From Aliidiomarina iranensis (GTDB taxonomy: Bacteria > Pseudomonadota > Gammaproteobacteria > Enterobacterales > Alteromonadaceae), in the NCBI RefSeq assembly GCF_003987135.1, contig NZ_PIPJ01000002.1:248001-312000 (forward strand): a stretch of DNA of 64,000 bases. Direction: 5' to 3'. A model generated the notes under the pieces. It saw only the letters and a program-made list of their open reading frames with translations, did not search any database and had not been told where the DNA came from. Made by a program: the position numbers and the translations under genes. The first letter of the stretch is position 1. Each line of letters begins with the position of its first letter. Of the stretch, positions 1-10,357 are shown piece by piece.

Positions 1-1742
1 ATTGGCTCATCACGGTGGAATAACTTTAATTTAACTCGGTTTGAATCATCCTGAACTTCTTGCGCGCGATAAAACAACATACCTAATCGGTGTTCATCAT
101 CAAGGGCTTCAAGTTGATCGATATCAGCTAAGGCTACTGCGGGTAAAACTTCTTCTTTGTAGGCGCGCGGAAAGCCCTCGGCATATCGGCTCATAAGCTC
201 TCGAGCCTTTACCTCACCTTTGCTAGTAATAAGTAAACTTTCAAAATTATCTTCCCAGCTCCGCGAAGCTTCGGTTAAGTTTTGCTCAAGTTCTTTCACG
301 TTAATTTCCTGTCCACTGTCTTCTACGCGCACAATGTATTGTGTTCTTGCAAGTGCTGATTCTGAGAAGTAGGTTGTAAAATCAACCTCTTCTTTGCTAC
401 CCAATGTTCGGGCTAGGATCTTCTGTGTTTTTATTCGAAGAGCCGTGTTATAGCGCTCTTTAGGTACATAAACCATAGCGGTAATGAAACGGCCAAAAAT
501 ATCGCGGCGAAGAAAAATCCGGGTAATATCACGCTCTTGAATCTGGAAAACTCCCAACGCAGTTTTCAGTAGATCTTCGATGCTGCTTTGCACTATTTCA
601 TCACGCGGATAGGTTTGCATGATATTCAAAAGTGCTTTACTCGCGTGAGTACCTCGAGCATATCGAGAGTTAGCTAATACGGCTTCAACTTTATCTTTTA
701 CTAACGGGATATCCATCACACTATCGTTGTAAAAGCTTGCCGCATATAGACCGATAAAGCGATCTTCACCAACCACCTCGCCTTTTTCATTAAAGCGTTT
801 AATACCAATGTAATCGGAATGCGCCGGGCGATGCACCCGAGAGCGCGTATTCGCTTTGGTGAGCAACAATATCTCGTCACTGGAGAGTGCTGTACTTCGC
901 GCCAATTTACCCATCGCCGAGAGCTGGCGGGGTTCTGAACGTTCGCTATTCTTTAATAAACCGAGGCTACTACCCTTATCTTGCACAATCTCATAGTCGC
1001 CTTCAGTTGCTTTCACTGAATAGCTACGATAACCCACTAAAGTGAAATTATCGTCGGCTAACCAAGAGAGAAAACGTTTGGCTTGCGCAAGTTTCTCTTT
1101 CGCTCCGGGGAATTTGTTGTTCTCTAAATTTTTCGCAATATCGGCAAGTTTTTCACGCATTGGCTGCCAATCACTTACCGCTAGTGCAACGTCATCCATC
1201 ACTGACACCAACTCTTCTTTCAGTGCCTTGCGCGCACCTTCATCACTCTGCCTGTCAACCTCAATCAAAAATACGGTATCAGTTTGCGCATCTTTATCGG
1301 TTACTCCGGAAGGTAAAATTTCACACACGCGCTGTTGCTCACACCGCCGATGCACAAGTGGTGCGTGCAACAATAGCTGGGAGTTTATTCCCAAGCGATT
1401 CAACGCCATGCGCACTGAATCAACCATAAATGGCATATCGGTTTGAATAATTTCAATAATGGTATGAGGTGATTCCCAGCCATATTGGCTTACGTCTGGG
1501 TTATATACTTTTACTGTGGCTTTCGTATTTGATTCGTATTCATTAAAACTGTGCCAAAGCCCAACGATTGCGCCATAAATGTTGCTGTAATCGCGGCCCA
1601 TCAAATCGTCCCGCGAAACATTCCGGTAGAGGCGTTGAGCGAACTCATCGACAAGCGGCGCGCTCTCTTTAGAAAGTTTTTGATGGATGGTTTCTGATAC
1701 TTTTTCGAGGATTACCGGTATTTGCGTATTAACCGATGCCAT
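1..1742 (-). CDS. gdhB: NAD-specific glutamate dehydrogenase, N-terminal part (gene runs off the left edge)
   Basis: The minus strand is open from an ATG at 1742 to the window edge, giving about 580 N-terminal residues of a protein whose family members are about 1,600 residues long. The start MASVNTQIPVILEKV follows a purine-rich AAGGATT about 10 bases upstream. The visible part has the regulatory N-terminal region of the large NAD-GDH family, including the stretch around residues 80-110 (IIEIIQTDMPFMVDSVRMAL) and a later segment with RDIFGRFITAMVYVPKERYN. By family knowledge the enzyme oxidatively deaminates glutamate to 2-oxoglutarate in the cytosol; the catalytic domain lies outside the window. 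It precedes pepN on the same strand after a 129-base gap, which fits a role in amino-acid catabolism. Confidence 0.9.
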   Translation of the reverse strand, partial: MASVNTQIPVILEKVSETIHQKLSKESAPLVDEFAQRLYRNVSRDDLMGRDYSNIYGAIVGLWHSFNEYESNTKATVKVYNPDVSQYGWESPHTIIEIIQTDMPFMVDSVRMALNRLGINSQLLLHAPLVHRRCEQQRVCEILPSGVTDKDAQTDTVFLIEVDRQSDEGARKALKEELVSVMDDVALAVSDWQPMREKLADIAKNLENNKFPGAKEKLAQAKRFLSWLADDNFTLVGYRSYSVKATEGDYEIVQDKGSSLGLLKNSERSEPRQLSAMGKLARSTALSSDEILLLTKANTRSRVHRPAHSDYIGIKRFNEKGEVVGEDRFIGLYAASFYNDSVMDIPLVKDKVEAVLANSRYARGTHASKALLNIMQTYPRDEIVQSSIEDLLKTALGVFQIQERDITRIFLRRDIFGRFITAMVYVPKERYNTALRIKTQKILARTLGSKEEVDFTTYFSESALARTQYIVRVEDSGQEINVKELEQNLTEASRSWEDNFESLLITSKGEVKARELMSRYAEGFPRAYKEEVLPAVALADIDQLEALDDEHRLGMLFYRAQEVQDDSNRVKLKLFHRDEP

Positions 1743-1871
1743 GGTGATTAATCCTTGTCTGCAGGCGAAAAATAAATGGCTGGCCAACCGTTTACAACGG
1801 TCGGTCTTAAACATTTATATTGTCGGCCTTTAGACAAGGAAAAGCAACGTATAAGCAGCTGGTGCGAGGAG

Positions 1872-4484
1872 TTAATTATCCGTTAAGGTTTGATTCACCT
1901 TCTCATATAGGTCTGGTGCTAAATTCGGTAGTTTACTCAAACTCACTAGCTGCGATTTCAACATAGCCTGCTGGTTCTCTGGTAACCTGCGCCATTTCAA
2001 CAATGGCGAGAGCAATCTCGATGCTACTTGCGGATTACTAGCGTTCAAACGCTTAATGGCCGCAATCATAAATTCATAACCAGCGCCCGAGCTGTGATGT
2101 AGCTGCCCAAGATTATGAGTGAAACTTGCGAGCAAGGAATAGATTCGATTCGGGTTACCCCAATTAAAGGCCGAATGTTCAGTAAGTTTCTGTATTTTAC
2201 TTACTGTGCCACTGATAGGTGCAGTTGCTTGCGCCGCTAACCATTTATCCATCACTAAGGTTTCGCCCTGCCACTGCCCTGCAAAATCAGTGAGTAATTC
2301 CGAGGCTATCGGGTGATTGGCATGAACGGCTGCCTGTAGTGCTCCAAACTGCAGTGTCATATTGTTAGCTGCCTTGAACTGTGCTTTTAAAGCGCGCTGA
2401 ATCGATGCATCTTCCGGCAACAGCGCTAAAAAACTAAGTGCCGTGTTACCGAGCATGCGTTTGGCAATTGTGCTCGAGTTCAGCGCATTTGAACCTAAAT
2501 CAACTTGTTGCCAGGCTTGCATTAATTCCGATTGCAAGGATTTTGCCAAAGCTAGCCGTAATTCCGAAACCGCCCGGCAAATCGCTTCTACAGGAATAAT
2601 ATCGTACTCCTGGCTCAAGGCCTCTTCACTTGGAACCTGCAATAGTAAAGCATTCATTGCCGGATCCGAGTTTTCATCGGCGAGCGCTTTTTGTAATACT
2701 GCGATTAAGGCCGGCGTTAAAGCAACTGCCGAGTTATCCGCAACAGCGGTATGTAATGCGCCAAAATATAATTGTTGTACCGCATCCCATCGTAAAAATG
2801 GGTCGTTACCGCCAGCAATAATGGCGAGATACTCAGTTTCCGGCCGGGTAAATTCAAGCCTAATTGGCGCGGAAAAATCAGCTAATAGGCCAGTTACAGG
2901 CTTCTCATTCACATTATGAAACTCGAACACCTGCTGTTGCTCTCTCAGTTCAAGGATTGTCGTTGGTTTATCTGCGCCAAGCAGATGCAATGCCATTGGT
3001 TCGCCACTATTGGAGACAAATTCAACGCGTAGCGGAATATGGAATGGGTGCTTCACTTGTTGCCCAGGCGTGGCCGGCGTGCTCTGTGTTAAGGTTAACA
3101 AATAAGTTTGGTTTTCTGCGTTATAAGTTTCGGTTACTGTTACTCGTGGTGTGCCTGCCTGTGAATACCAATTACGAAACTGCACCAAATCAAGGCCGCT
3201 AGCATCTTCCATGGCTTTTACGAAATCCTCACAGGTTACAGCTTCACCATCATGGCGTTGAACATATAACGCCATGCCCTGTTGAAATTTGCTTTCACCA
3301 AGTAACGTGTGCAACATGCGAATCACTTCCGCGCCTTTGTTATACACCGTTACTGTGTAGAAATTATTCATTTCTACCACTCGGTCTGGCCGAATCGGAT
3401 GCGCCATAGGCCCTGCATCTTCTTCAAACTGGTGGGTACGAATAATACGTGCATCTTGAATCCGATTTACTGCACGCATCCCCAAATCAGCACTAAACTC
3501 CTGATCTCTGAATACCGTTAAACCCTCTTTCAGGCTTAACTGAAACCAATCACGGCAGGTAATTCTATTGCCGGTCCAATTGTGAAAGTATTCATGGCCA
3601 ATTACTGATTCTACATTTAAAAAATCTTGGTCGGTTGCAGTGCTACTATCGGCAAGCACATATTTCGAGTTGAAAATGTTCAAGCCTTTATTTTCCATCG
3701 CTCCCATATTGAAGAAATCAACCGCCACAATCATGTAAATATCGAGATCGTAAGTAAGGTTAAAACGCGTTTCGTCCCACTTCATGGCATTAATAAGTGA
3801 TGCCATTGCATGCTTCGCTCGCGGCAAATTACCCTTATCCACGAAAACCTGTAGCAATACCTCGCGATTCTCTTGGGTAGTAAAACTATCTTCTAATAAA
3901 TCGAAATCACCAGCAACGAGAGCAAAAAGATAGGCTGGTTTTGGATGCGGGTCATGCCAGGTTACGGCATGCCGCTCTCCCGATTGATGTTCCGCGGTTG
4001 GATTGCCATTGGCTAATAGATATGGATGCTCAGCCTTAGTTGCGTTCACCGTTGTGGTGAACACCGAGAGCACATCGGGACGGTCTAAATAATAGGTGAT
4101 TTTACGGAAGCCTTCAGCCTCACACTGGGTACAAAATGTGCCCGCTGATTTATAAAGCCCTTCCAATGAAGTGTTCCCTGCCGGGTCGATCAGAGTTTCC
4201 ACTACCAGCTCAAAGCGTTCGGGCACGTTCGGAATAATCAACTGCTTATCCGTTTGCGAGTACTCATCTTCGCTTAATACCCGACCGTTAATAGCGAGAG
4301 CCACCAGCTGCAAGTTCTCACCATCGAGTTCCAAGCTTGCGCCTTCAGTTAAACACTCGATATCCATCCGGTTTAACACTTCGGTGTGATGATCATCGAG
4401 ATGGAAGTTCAGCTCCGTGGTATGAATTTTGAAATTTGGTGCAGAATAATTTAGGCGATATTTTGCTTCAGGCGAATGGCTCAT
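1872..4484 (-). CDS. pepN: Aminopeptidase N (M1 family)
   Basis: This is an 870-residue protein, the same length as E. coli PepN. The M1 exopeptidase motif GAMEN lies near residue 260 and the zinc motif HEYFH near residue 297, followed by the downstream Glu region (NRITCRDWFQLSLKEGLTVFRD). The long alpha-helical C-terminal domain typical of the bacterial PepN subgroup is complete. No signal peptide is seen, so it is cytosolic and removes N-terminal residues from peptides made by proteases. AAGGAAG lies 4-10 bases before the ATG. The gene sits directly after the nhaC terminator, leaving little room for its own promoter. Confidence 0.97.
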   Translation of the reverse strand: MSHSPEAKYRLNYSAPNFKIHTTELNFHLDDHHTEVLNRMDIECLTEGASLELDGENLQLVALAINGRVLSEDEYSQTDKQLIIPNVPERFELVVETLIDPAGNTSLEGLYKSAGTFCTQCEAEGFRKITYYLDRPDVLSVFTTTVNATKAEHPYLLANGNPTAEHQSGERHAVTWHDPHPKPAYLFALVAGDFDLLEDSFTTQENREVLLQVFVDKGNLPRAKHAMASLINAMKWDETRFNLTYDLDIYMIVAVDFFNMGAMENKGLNIFNSKYVLADSSTATDQDFLNVESVIGHEYFHNWTGNRITCRDWFQLSLKEGLTVFRDQEFSADLGMRAVNRIQDARIIRTHQFEEDAGPMAHPIRPDRVVEMNNFYTVTVYNKGAEVIRMLHTLLGESKFQQGMALYVQRHDGEAVTCEDFVKAMEDASGLDLVQFRNWYSQAGTPRVTVTETYNAENQTYLLTLTQSTPATPGQQVKHPFHIPLRVEFVSNSGEPMALHLLGADKPTTILELREQQQVFEFHNVNEKPVTGLLADFSAPIRLEFTRPETEYLAIIAGGNDPFLRWDAVQQLYFGALHTAVADNSAVALTPALIAVLQKALADENSDPAMNALLLQVPSEEALSQEYDIIPVEAICRAVSELRLALAKSLQSELMQAWQQVDLGSNALNSSTIAKRMLGNTALSFLALLPEDASIQRALKAQFKAANNMTLQFGALQAAVHANHPIASELLTDFAGQWQGETLVMDKWLAAQATAPISGTVSKIQKLTEHSAFNWGNPNRIYSLLASFTHNLGQLHHSSGAGYEFMIAAIKRLNASNPQVASRLLSPLLKWRRLPENQQAMLKSQLVSLSKLPNLAPDLYEKVNQTLTDN

Positions 4485-4496
4485 AGTTCTTCCTTA

Positions 4497-4524
4497 CAAA
4501 AACGCAGGCCGGAGCCTGCGTTCA
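4497..4524 (-). terminator. Intrinsic terminator after nhaC
   Basis: A perfect 9-bp stem (AACGCAGGC with GCCTGCGTT) and 4-base loop occupy 4501-4522. On the minus strand it is followed by a run of T, so it would end transcription coming from the transporter pair. It lies only about 12 bases upstream of the pepN start. Confidence 0.8.
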
Positions 4525-4539
4525 TTTAAAACGAATAAA

Positions 4540-6000
4540 TTACGCGGTTGCTGTGTTTTTATCATCTAATTTCAAGATTTTAAAATCAGTGTAGGCATAA
4601 ATGATGGTTAGCATGGGAACCAATAATAAGAAGAAGGCAAATGGTGCATAGTGCAATGGATATACTCCAAGCACCGAGAACATATACGCACCACATGTAT
4701 TCCATGGAATCAACGCAGAAGTAATAGTACCGCTCGATTCCAATGTGCGCGAAAGAACACGCGGATCTAATCCAGCTTCGGCATATGCCTCTCGGTACAT
4801 TCTGCCGGGCAAAACAATGGCCATGTATTGATCCGCAGTTAACACATTAGCGCCAAAACAGGTAAAAACGGTTGCCGTAACCAACGAACCGGTTGATTTT
4901 ACCAATTTCAAAATGCCACGAATTAATTTCTGTAATGCGCCGCTGGTTTCCATTACTGCACCAAATGTCATGGCGCTGATAATCAACCATACCGTGTTGG
5001 TCATGCTGGCCATACCGCCGCCACTGATCAAAGAGCTCAGTTCAGAGTTTTCCGCTTCAATCGCTACACCGTTGGCAAGCGCAAGCCACACCACTTCAAT
5101 GGCTCCTACCAGAGCATTCGGCCTTTCGCTATTTGCCAAGGTTGCGATCACATCACCTTGGAAAATCAACGCCCAAAGCCCGCCCACAAGAGCACCAATC
5201 AAAATAGAAGGTAATGCGGGCTTTTTCATTGCGGCAAGAGCAAAAAGAATCGCCAGAGGAACCAGCATAATAGGGCTGATATTAAAGATATTACTCAACT
5301 CGTTTTGCATCACTTGCAAGGAATCCAAATTAGCCTCCCCACCAGCACTAAAGCCGAGTATCAGGAAAAGTAAAATGGAGATAGCTAATGCAGGCAATGC
5401 CGTCCATGTCATGTAACGAATATGAGCGAAGAGTTCTGTGCCGGCTACAGCGGGTGCTAAATTTGTAGTATCTGATAAAGGCGACATTTTATCACCGAAA
5501 TACGCACCCGAAATAACTGCACCTGCGGTAATAGGAAGCGACAAGCCCATACCGGTAGCAACACCGATCAAGGCGACACCAATAGTAGCTGCGGTTGTCC
5601 AAGAGCTCCCGATAGATAGCGCTACTATGGCACAAATGATACAGGCCGCAGCGTAAAACCAACTCGGGCTTAAGAGTTCTAACCCATAATAAATCATTGT
5701 GGGAACAATACCGGCCAATAACCAAGTACCGATGAGCGACCCCACCATTAGAATGATCAATATGGCACCCAAGGCCACCGAGATACCGGAGGTAATACCG
5801 TTTTCAATGTTTTCCCAACGATGGCCATTTTGGAAAGCAATCAAGGTTGCAATAGCGGCTGCAATTAATAAGGCGATTTGGTTTGGACCATAAGAGGAAT
5901 CTTCGCCAAATAAATAAACTGAGCTACTCAGCATCACTATAAGAGCGAGCAAAGGCAGTAGCGCCTGCAAATACGAGGGACGTTTTGTACTAACCGTCAT
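4540..6000 (-). CDS. nhaC: Na+/H+ antiporter, NhaC family
   Basis: This 486-residue, very hydrophobic membrane protein has about a dozen predicted transmembrane segments. The central region (IGSSWTTAATIGVALIGVA, then GAYFGDKMSPLSDTTNLA) is characteristic of the NhaC family, and the duplicated C-terminal half has TADQYMAIVLPGRMYREAY. By family knowledge it exchanges cytoplasmic Na+ for external protons. The gene starts 26 bases after the upstream SNF-type transporter, so the two probably form one transcript in which one protein imports a solute with Na+ and the other expels the Na+. The substrate cannot be read from sequence; some NhaC members carry amines or dicarboxylates instead. Confidence 0.88.
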   Translation of the reverse strand: MTVSTKRPSYLQALLPLLALIVMLSSSVYLFGEDSSYGPNQIALLIAAAIATLIAFQNGHRWENIENGITSGISVALGAILIILMVGSLIGTWLLAGIVPTMIYYGLELLSPSWFYAAACIICAIVALSIGSSWTTAATIGVALIGVATGMGLSLPITAGAVISGAYFGDKMSPLSDTTNLAPAVAGTELFAHIRYMTWTALPALAISILLFLILGFSAGGEANLDSLQVMQNELSNIFNISPIMLVPLAILFALAAMKKPALPSILIGALVGGLWALIFQGDVIATLANSERPNALVGAIEVVWLALANGVAIEAENSELSSLISGGGMASMTNTVWLIISAMTFGAVMETSGALQKLIRGILKLVKSTGSLVTATVFTCFGANVLTADQYMAIVLPGRMYREAYAEAGLDPRVLSRTLESSGTITSALIPWNTCGAYMFSVLGVYPLHYAPFAFFLLLVPMLTIIYAYTDFKILKLDDKNTATA

Positions 6001-6025
6001 AAATAATTCCAGTAATAACTAATAA

Positions 6026-7408
6026 TTAAAAGTTAAGAATGCCAAGTAACTGCAAAAAGATACAAATAATCGCTACTGGCGCTAAGTACCGAACACAGAA
6101 TTGCCAAATTTTGTATCCAGTTTTGCTCATATTTAACTCTTCTTCAGTGAAGCGTGTTTTCATCACCCAGCCCGTAAATACTGCGGCCATAAACCCACCT
6201 AGAGGAAGTAAAATATTTGATGCTAAATGATCAATAGCCGCAAAAATACTATCGAGCTCCTTGCCGAAGAAATTCCATTCAAGTTGCGCCCAACTGGCGC
6301 CACTTAAAGAGAATACCGTTGCTAAACTGAGTGTCCAAAGCACCGCACCCGAGGTTATTGCAGCATGCCAACGCTTTAAACGCAGCCGTTCTTCGGCAAA
6401 GGCTACTGAAGCCTCAATCATTGCAATGGCGGAGGTAAATGCCGCGAGTACTAACATCACAAAGAATACGGTGGCTACCAGCGTTGTAAATGGCATATTG
6501 GCAAACGCAAGCGGCAATGTTTGGAAAATCAAACCGGGCCCCTCGCTCGGTGTTAACCCAAATCCAAACACGATAGGAAAAATAGCCAAGCCAGCGATTA
6601 AAGCAACCACTGTATCGGCGATAGCTATCCAAATTGAAGTTCTTACGATTGAAGCACCTTTTGGTAGGTACGCGCCATAGATGATCATTACGCCAGACGC
6701 TAAACTAAGCGTGAAGAAAGCGTGCCCCAGGGCGATTAAAGCGCCCTGCGTTGTTAAAGCAGAAAAATCGGGATAAAACATAAACGTAAAAGCAGCACCG
6801 AAATCACCAATATGCGCGGCATACAGAGCGATTAGCACTAAGAGGCCAAGTAACAAGGGCATTAGATAAGTTACAGCTCTTTCTAAACCACTCTTAAAGC
6901 CCTTGCCAACAACAAGAACGGTGGCAGCAATTAATACTGTGGTGTAGAACAATAACTCAGGCGCAGAACTAACCATTCCACCGAAGGTTGCTGACACGGA
7001 TTCAGGTGTTGCTCCAACAAAGGTTCCACTCACGCTTTTTACGACATAAGAGAGTGCCCAGCCGGCAATCACCGCATAAAAAGTAAGAATAATAAAACCG
7101 GCACTTAAACCCATCCACCCAGTAATTTGCCAAGCTGAACTAACACCCGATTCACGCGCTAGTTTAGCCGCAGCGTAACCTGGGGAGTTGCGGCCTCTTC
7201 GCCCAATAAGCACTTCTGCCATAAGAACAGGCACACCAATAAGGAAGATAAAAAGCAAATACAAAAGTACGAATGCACCGCCACCGTTCTCACCCATGAT
7301 GTACGGAAACTTCCAAATATTTCCGAGCCCAACAGCGGCAGCAGTAGCAGCGAGCACAAAAGAAAAATTACTCGACCAGCGATTGTTTGTAGAACGTTCT
7401 ATTGTCAT
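6026..7408 (-). CDS. Sodium-dependent transporter, SNF family
   Basis: This is a LeuT/neurotransmitter-symporter-fold membrane protein of about 460 residues from the preferred ATG at 7408 (MTIERSTNNRWSSNFSF). A longer reading frame begins with a TTG at 7444, but the conserved family sequence starts at the ATG. The N-terminal LAATAAAVGLGNIWKFPYIMGENGGGAF carries the unwound helix-1 Na+ and substrate signature. The protein imports a small solute, often an amino acid, with Na+; the substrate is not predictable. It lies upstream of and probably cotranscribed with the NhaC antiporter. The ribosome-binding site before the ATG is weak. Confidence 0.88.
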   Translation of the reverse strand: MTIERSTNNRWSSNFSFVLAATAAAVGLGNIWKFPYIMGENGGGAFVLLYLLFIFLIGVPVLMAEVLIGRRGRNSPGYAAAKLARESGVSSAWQITGWMGLSAGFIILTFYAVIAGWALSYVVKSVSGTFVGATPESVSATFGGMVSSAPELLFYTTVLIAATVLVVGKGFKSGLERAVTYLMPLLLGLLVLIALYAAHIGDFGAAFTFMFYPDFSALTTQGALIALGHAFFTLSLASGVMIIYGAYLPKGASIVRTSIWIAIADTVVALIAGLAIFPIVFGFGLTPSEGPGLIFQTLPLAFANMPFTTLVATVFFVMLVLAAFTSAIAMIEASVAFAEERLRLKRWHAAITSGAVLWTLSLATVFSLSGASWAQLEWNFFGKELDSIFAAIDHLASNILLPLGGFMAAVFTGWVMKTRFTEEELNMSKTGYKIWQFCVRYLAPVAIICIFLQLLGILNF

Positions 7409-7471
7409 AAAGCGAGTACCGTTATTGTTATGGTTTTTCGGCAATATTAATTTGATAGGTTGCTAACTTAC

Positions 7472-7503
7472 AAATAAGGGCCTGCAACGGCAAGCCCTTA
7501 TTT
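7472..7503 (-). terminator. Intrinsic terminator after prc
   Basis: A 10-bp perfect stem (AAATAAGGGC with GCCCTTATTT) is separated by 12 bases. Its position about 60 bases beyond the prc stop fits transcription termination of the long proQ-prc operon. Confidence 0.7.
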
Positions 7504-7564
7504 CAAATTACACTGATTTTCGGGTTTTTTTTACAGCAAAAAGGAATCCCCAAATGAATCGCAA

Positions 7565-9640
7565 CTAATCGTTGCGTACATTTCGAGCGCCACCACTCAT
7601 GGTGTGCACGTAATCGGCTGCTACTTCAATAGCCTCTTGTAAGAACACGTCTGGTGAGCGATATTCTTCCTCAACGCCATCGATTGATTCAACGGGTTCG
7701 AGCCCTGCTTGCTGCAAACGCAAGTTGATGCGCTCAAGATTTCGGGCTTGCTGCGCCTCGGTTTCAGCCTCTCGCTCAGCACGCACTAAGGATATCGACG
7801 TACGCTCGCGCATCGTTCGGTAGCGCTCGACATCTTCGGCAATAAACGCGAACTCTTTGTCGTTCTCTATTCTAAGTTTGTGCTCATTAGCTAGTTTTTC
7901 GATCAATTCATTGTTCACGAAATTAAAAGCGCGGAACTGTACAGGCTCAATTTGATCCCAAGGTAGTGCGTTATCTGCACGGCTCTCACCGAATTCTTCT
8001 GGGTCAATCAAGCTCGGAAATACAATATCGGGCACCACACCTTTGTGCTGTGTAGAACCACCATTGATGCGATAGAACTTGGCCATGGTGTACTGCACAC
8101 TGCCCATCGGGTTGCTGCCTAAATCAAAGCGACGTTGTAAACCACGGTGCTGCTGTACAGTGCCTTTACCGAAGGTGTTCTCGCCCACAATTAAAGCACG
8201 GCGATAATCTTGTAAGGCAGCGGCAAAAATTTCTGAAGCCGATGCACTAAATCGATCCACCATCACAACCATGGGGCCTTCATACACAACCGCAGGATCC
8301 GGATCACCGCTCACATCAACACGGCCGCTACTTTCGCGAACTTGAACGACAGGCCCTGAAGGAATGAAGAGGCCAGTAAGTGTTATCGATTCACTTAGAG
8401 AACCACCACCATTACCGCGCAAATCAACAACCAAGCCCTCAATATTCTCATCGCCATTCACTTCAGTTAGCAAACCACGAACATCATCGGTTAGATTATT
8501 ATAGAAACCTGGAATGGTAATCACAGCGAATTTATCACCGGTATCACTGGTTTCGTAGCTCAATTTCGCTTCTCTATCTTCCAGCCGAACCTCTTCGCGA
8601 ACGATTTCTACCGATTTTGGGGCGGCACCGGAACCATCACTTTCTTTTAAAATTTGCAGGCGAACTACACTGCCCTTTGGCCCTTTAATAAGCTCAACTA
8701 CATCATCTAAACGCCAGCCAATCACATCTACAAAATCTTGGTCGCCTTGGGCAACCGCAATAATTCTATCATTTGGATTCAGTTCATCTGAGCGCTCGGC
8801 AGGGCCACCCGGGACTAACGAGCGAATTACGGTGTAATCATACTCTGCCTGCAATACAGCACCGATTCCCTCCAGCGATAGATTCATGTTTTGCTGAAAT
8901 CTTTCAGCGTTACGAGGCGACAAATAGCTTGTATGCGCATCCACGCTTCGCGCAAAAGCGTTCATCACCGATTGAAACGCATCTTCACTTTTGTGTTGGG
9001 TAATTTGTTGTTGTGCAGAACGGTAGCGGCGCTCTAGATTTTCAATGATTTCTTCCGGTTCACGCCCAGCTAACGCAAGGTTAAGCGCGTCATTTTTTAC
9101 CCGAAGGCGCCAAATATCATTTAATTCCTCTTCACTTGCCGCCCAATCTGCCTCAGTTCGATCAAACTGATATTCCGCACCTTCTTCATCGAAACTAAAA
9201 TCATCATCAAGGTTGGAAACTTCTTCTAAGGCGAACTGAAAGCGCTCAAATCTACGTTCTAAATTTTTCTGGTGAATAGCAAAGGCTACCGCTAACTCAC
9301 CTTCTACCAGCGCTTCATGAAAGTTATCACGATGCTCCTGAAAGCTTTCTATATCGCTTGCTAGCATAAACATGCGGTTGTAATCGAGCTGCTCAAAGTA
9401 GCGATCAAAAATTTGCCGCGACATTTCCTCATTAAGCTCAACGTTACTGTAGTGATACCGCGTGAAATAAGCAGCAATTCGGCGACTGGCAACTACATGT
9501 TGCGATTCGGGTTGCAGCTTCGGTATATCACTAACACTGTAGCTTTCGTCATCTTGCGCGAAAATTGATGCGCTAAAAAAAACCGCGCTCGTTAACAACG
9601 CAAATACTAAAGCTACTCGTTGTACAACCTGCTTAATCAT
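7565..9640 (-). CDS. prc: Tail-specific (C-terminal processing) periplasmic protease Prc
   Basis: This 691-residue protein begins with a Sec signal peptide (residues 1-28, ending near SIFAQ). It has the Tsp N-terminal helical domain, a PDZ domain around residues 240-330 (LSLEGIGAVLQ), the S41 core with the catalytic Ser in DRFSASASEIFAAAL and the catalytic Lys in GENTFGKGTVQQ, and the C-terminal DUF3340 region. By family knowledge it acts in the periplasm, degrading SsrA-tagged and misfolded proteins and trimming envelope proteins such as PBP3 and peptidoglycan endopeptidases. It is the last gene of a six-gene operon and follows proQ after 11 bases, the same order as in E. coli. Confidence 0.96.
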   Translation of the reverse strand: MIKQVVQRVALVFALLTSAVFFSASIFAQDDESYSVSDIPKLQPESQHVVASRRIAAYFTRYHYSNVELNEEMSRQIFDRYFEQLDYNRMFMLASDIESFQEHRDNFHEALVEGELAVAFAIHQKNLERRFERFQFALEEVSNLDDDFSFDEEGAEYQFDRTEADWAASEEELNDIWRLRVKNDALNLALAGREPEEIIENLERRYRSAQQQITQHKSEDAFQSVMNAFARSVDAHTSYLSPRNAERFQQNMNLSLEGIGAVLQAEYDYTVIRSLVPGGPAERSDELNPNDRIIAVAQGDQDFVDVIGWRLDDVVELIKGPKGSVVRLQILKESDGSGAAPKSVEIVREEVRLEDREAKLSYETSDTGDKFAVITIPGFYNNLTDDVRGLLTEVNGDENIEGLVVDLRGNGGGSLSESITLTGLFIPSGPVVQVRESSGRVDVSGDPDPAVVYEGPMVVMVDRFSASASEIFAAALQDYRRALIVGENTFGKGTVQQHRGLQRRFDLGSNPMGSVQYTMAKFYRINGGSTQHKGVVPDIVFPSLIDPEEFGESRADNALPWDQIEPVQFRAFNFVNNELIEKLANEHKLRIENDKEFAFIAEDVERYRTMRERTSISLVRAEREAETEAQQARNLERINLRLQQAGLEPVESIDGVEEEYRSPDVFLQEAIEVAADYVHTMSGGARNVRND

Positions 9641-9651
9641 TCATACTCCTA

Positions 9652-10353
9652 TCAAACGCTGAACAATTCAGTTATTTGAACTCTAACCGACATTCCTGTC
9701 GGTAACTGAACTTGCGCATCGTTTTTATCAATTTCAGTAATCACACCAGTGACTGGAAAGCTACCCACTTTTATTTGCACGGATTGCCCAATCTGCACCT
9801 GTGCCGGTTCAACCACTTGCAACGGAGCTTCGGTTTTTGGCTTATTCGCTTTTTCTGCTTTGCCATGCTCTGTTTGCGTATTACGGCGAGTTTTTGCTTT
9901 TGGAGCTCCCCGCCCCCCTTTCTTATCCGTTCTGACACCATCTTGCGCGTCTTTGTTCTTAGCTGCACGAGCTTTTGTCGCAGCAGCTTTGCTTTCTGCC
10001 GCACGCTCTGCTCTTTTTGCTTTTGCTCGTGCTTGTGATTCGGTTAATTGTAACTGTGCATGCTCTTCGTGATCGGTTTCTACTAAGCCCGCATCATTGC
10101 CATCTAAATCAACTCGCTCAACCCCTGCCTTTACGGCACGTAAATAACGCCAAGAGCCTGTGTACTGACGCAAAGCGGAACGCAAACGTGTTTTACTAAC
10201 CTGCTCATCGTTTACTAATCTCGCTGCTAAATCATCAAAAATACCAATCTTTAAGGGTCGCGCCTCTCCTTCAAGGGTGAAGCAGTTTGGAAACTGTGTT
10301 GCCAAATATGCAATCACTTCTTTACTGGTGGAGAGTTTTGCCGTGTTGTCCAT
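9652..10353 (-). CDS. proQ: RNA chaperone ProQ
   Basis: This 233-residue protein has the ProQ/FinO RNA-binding domain at residues 1-120 ([15 protein letters not shown], and later [15 protein letters not shown]). A long Ala/Lys/Arg-rich linker covers about 125-185, and a small beta-rich C-terminal Tudor-like domain follows ([20 protein letters not shown]). By family knowledge it binds structured small RNAs and mRNA 3' ends. It precedes prc by 11 bases and follows an unknown acidic gene by 4 bases, so it is part of the same transcript. The basic linker is somewhat longer and more repetitive than in E. coli. Confidence 0.95.
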   Translation of the reverse strand: MDNTAKLSTSKEVIAYLATQFPNCFTLEGEARPLKIGIFDDLAARLVNDEQVSKTRLRSALRQYTGSWRYLRAVKAGVERVDLDGNDAGLVETDHEEHAQLQLTESQARAKAKRAERAAESKAAATKARAAKNKDAQDGVRTDKKGGRGAPKAKTRRNTQTEHGKAEKANKPKTEAPLQVVEPAQVQIGQSVQIKVGSFPVTGVITEIDKNDAQVQLPTGMSVRVQITELFSV

Positions 10354-10357
10354 TTAA

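Noticed and set aside
1042-1446. Plus-strand open frames opposite the first 1.7 kb
   Set aside because: They lie antisense to the NAD-GDH reading frame, have no ribosome-binding sites and low-complexity Ser-rich translations.
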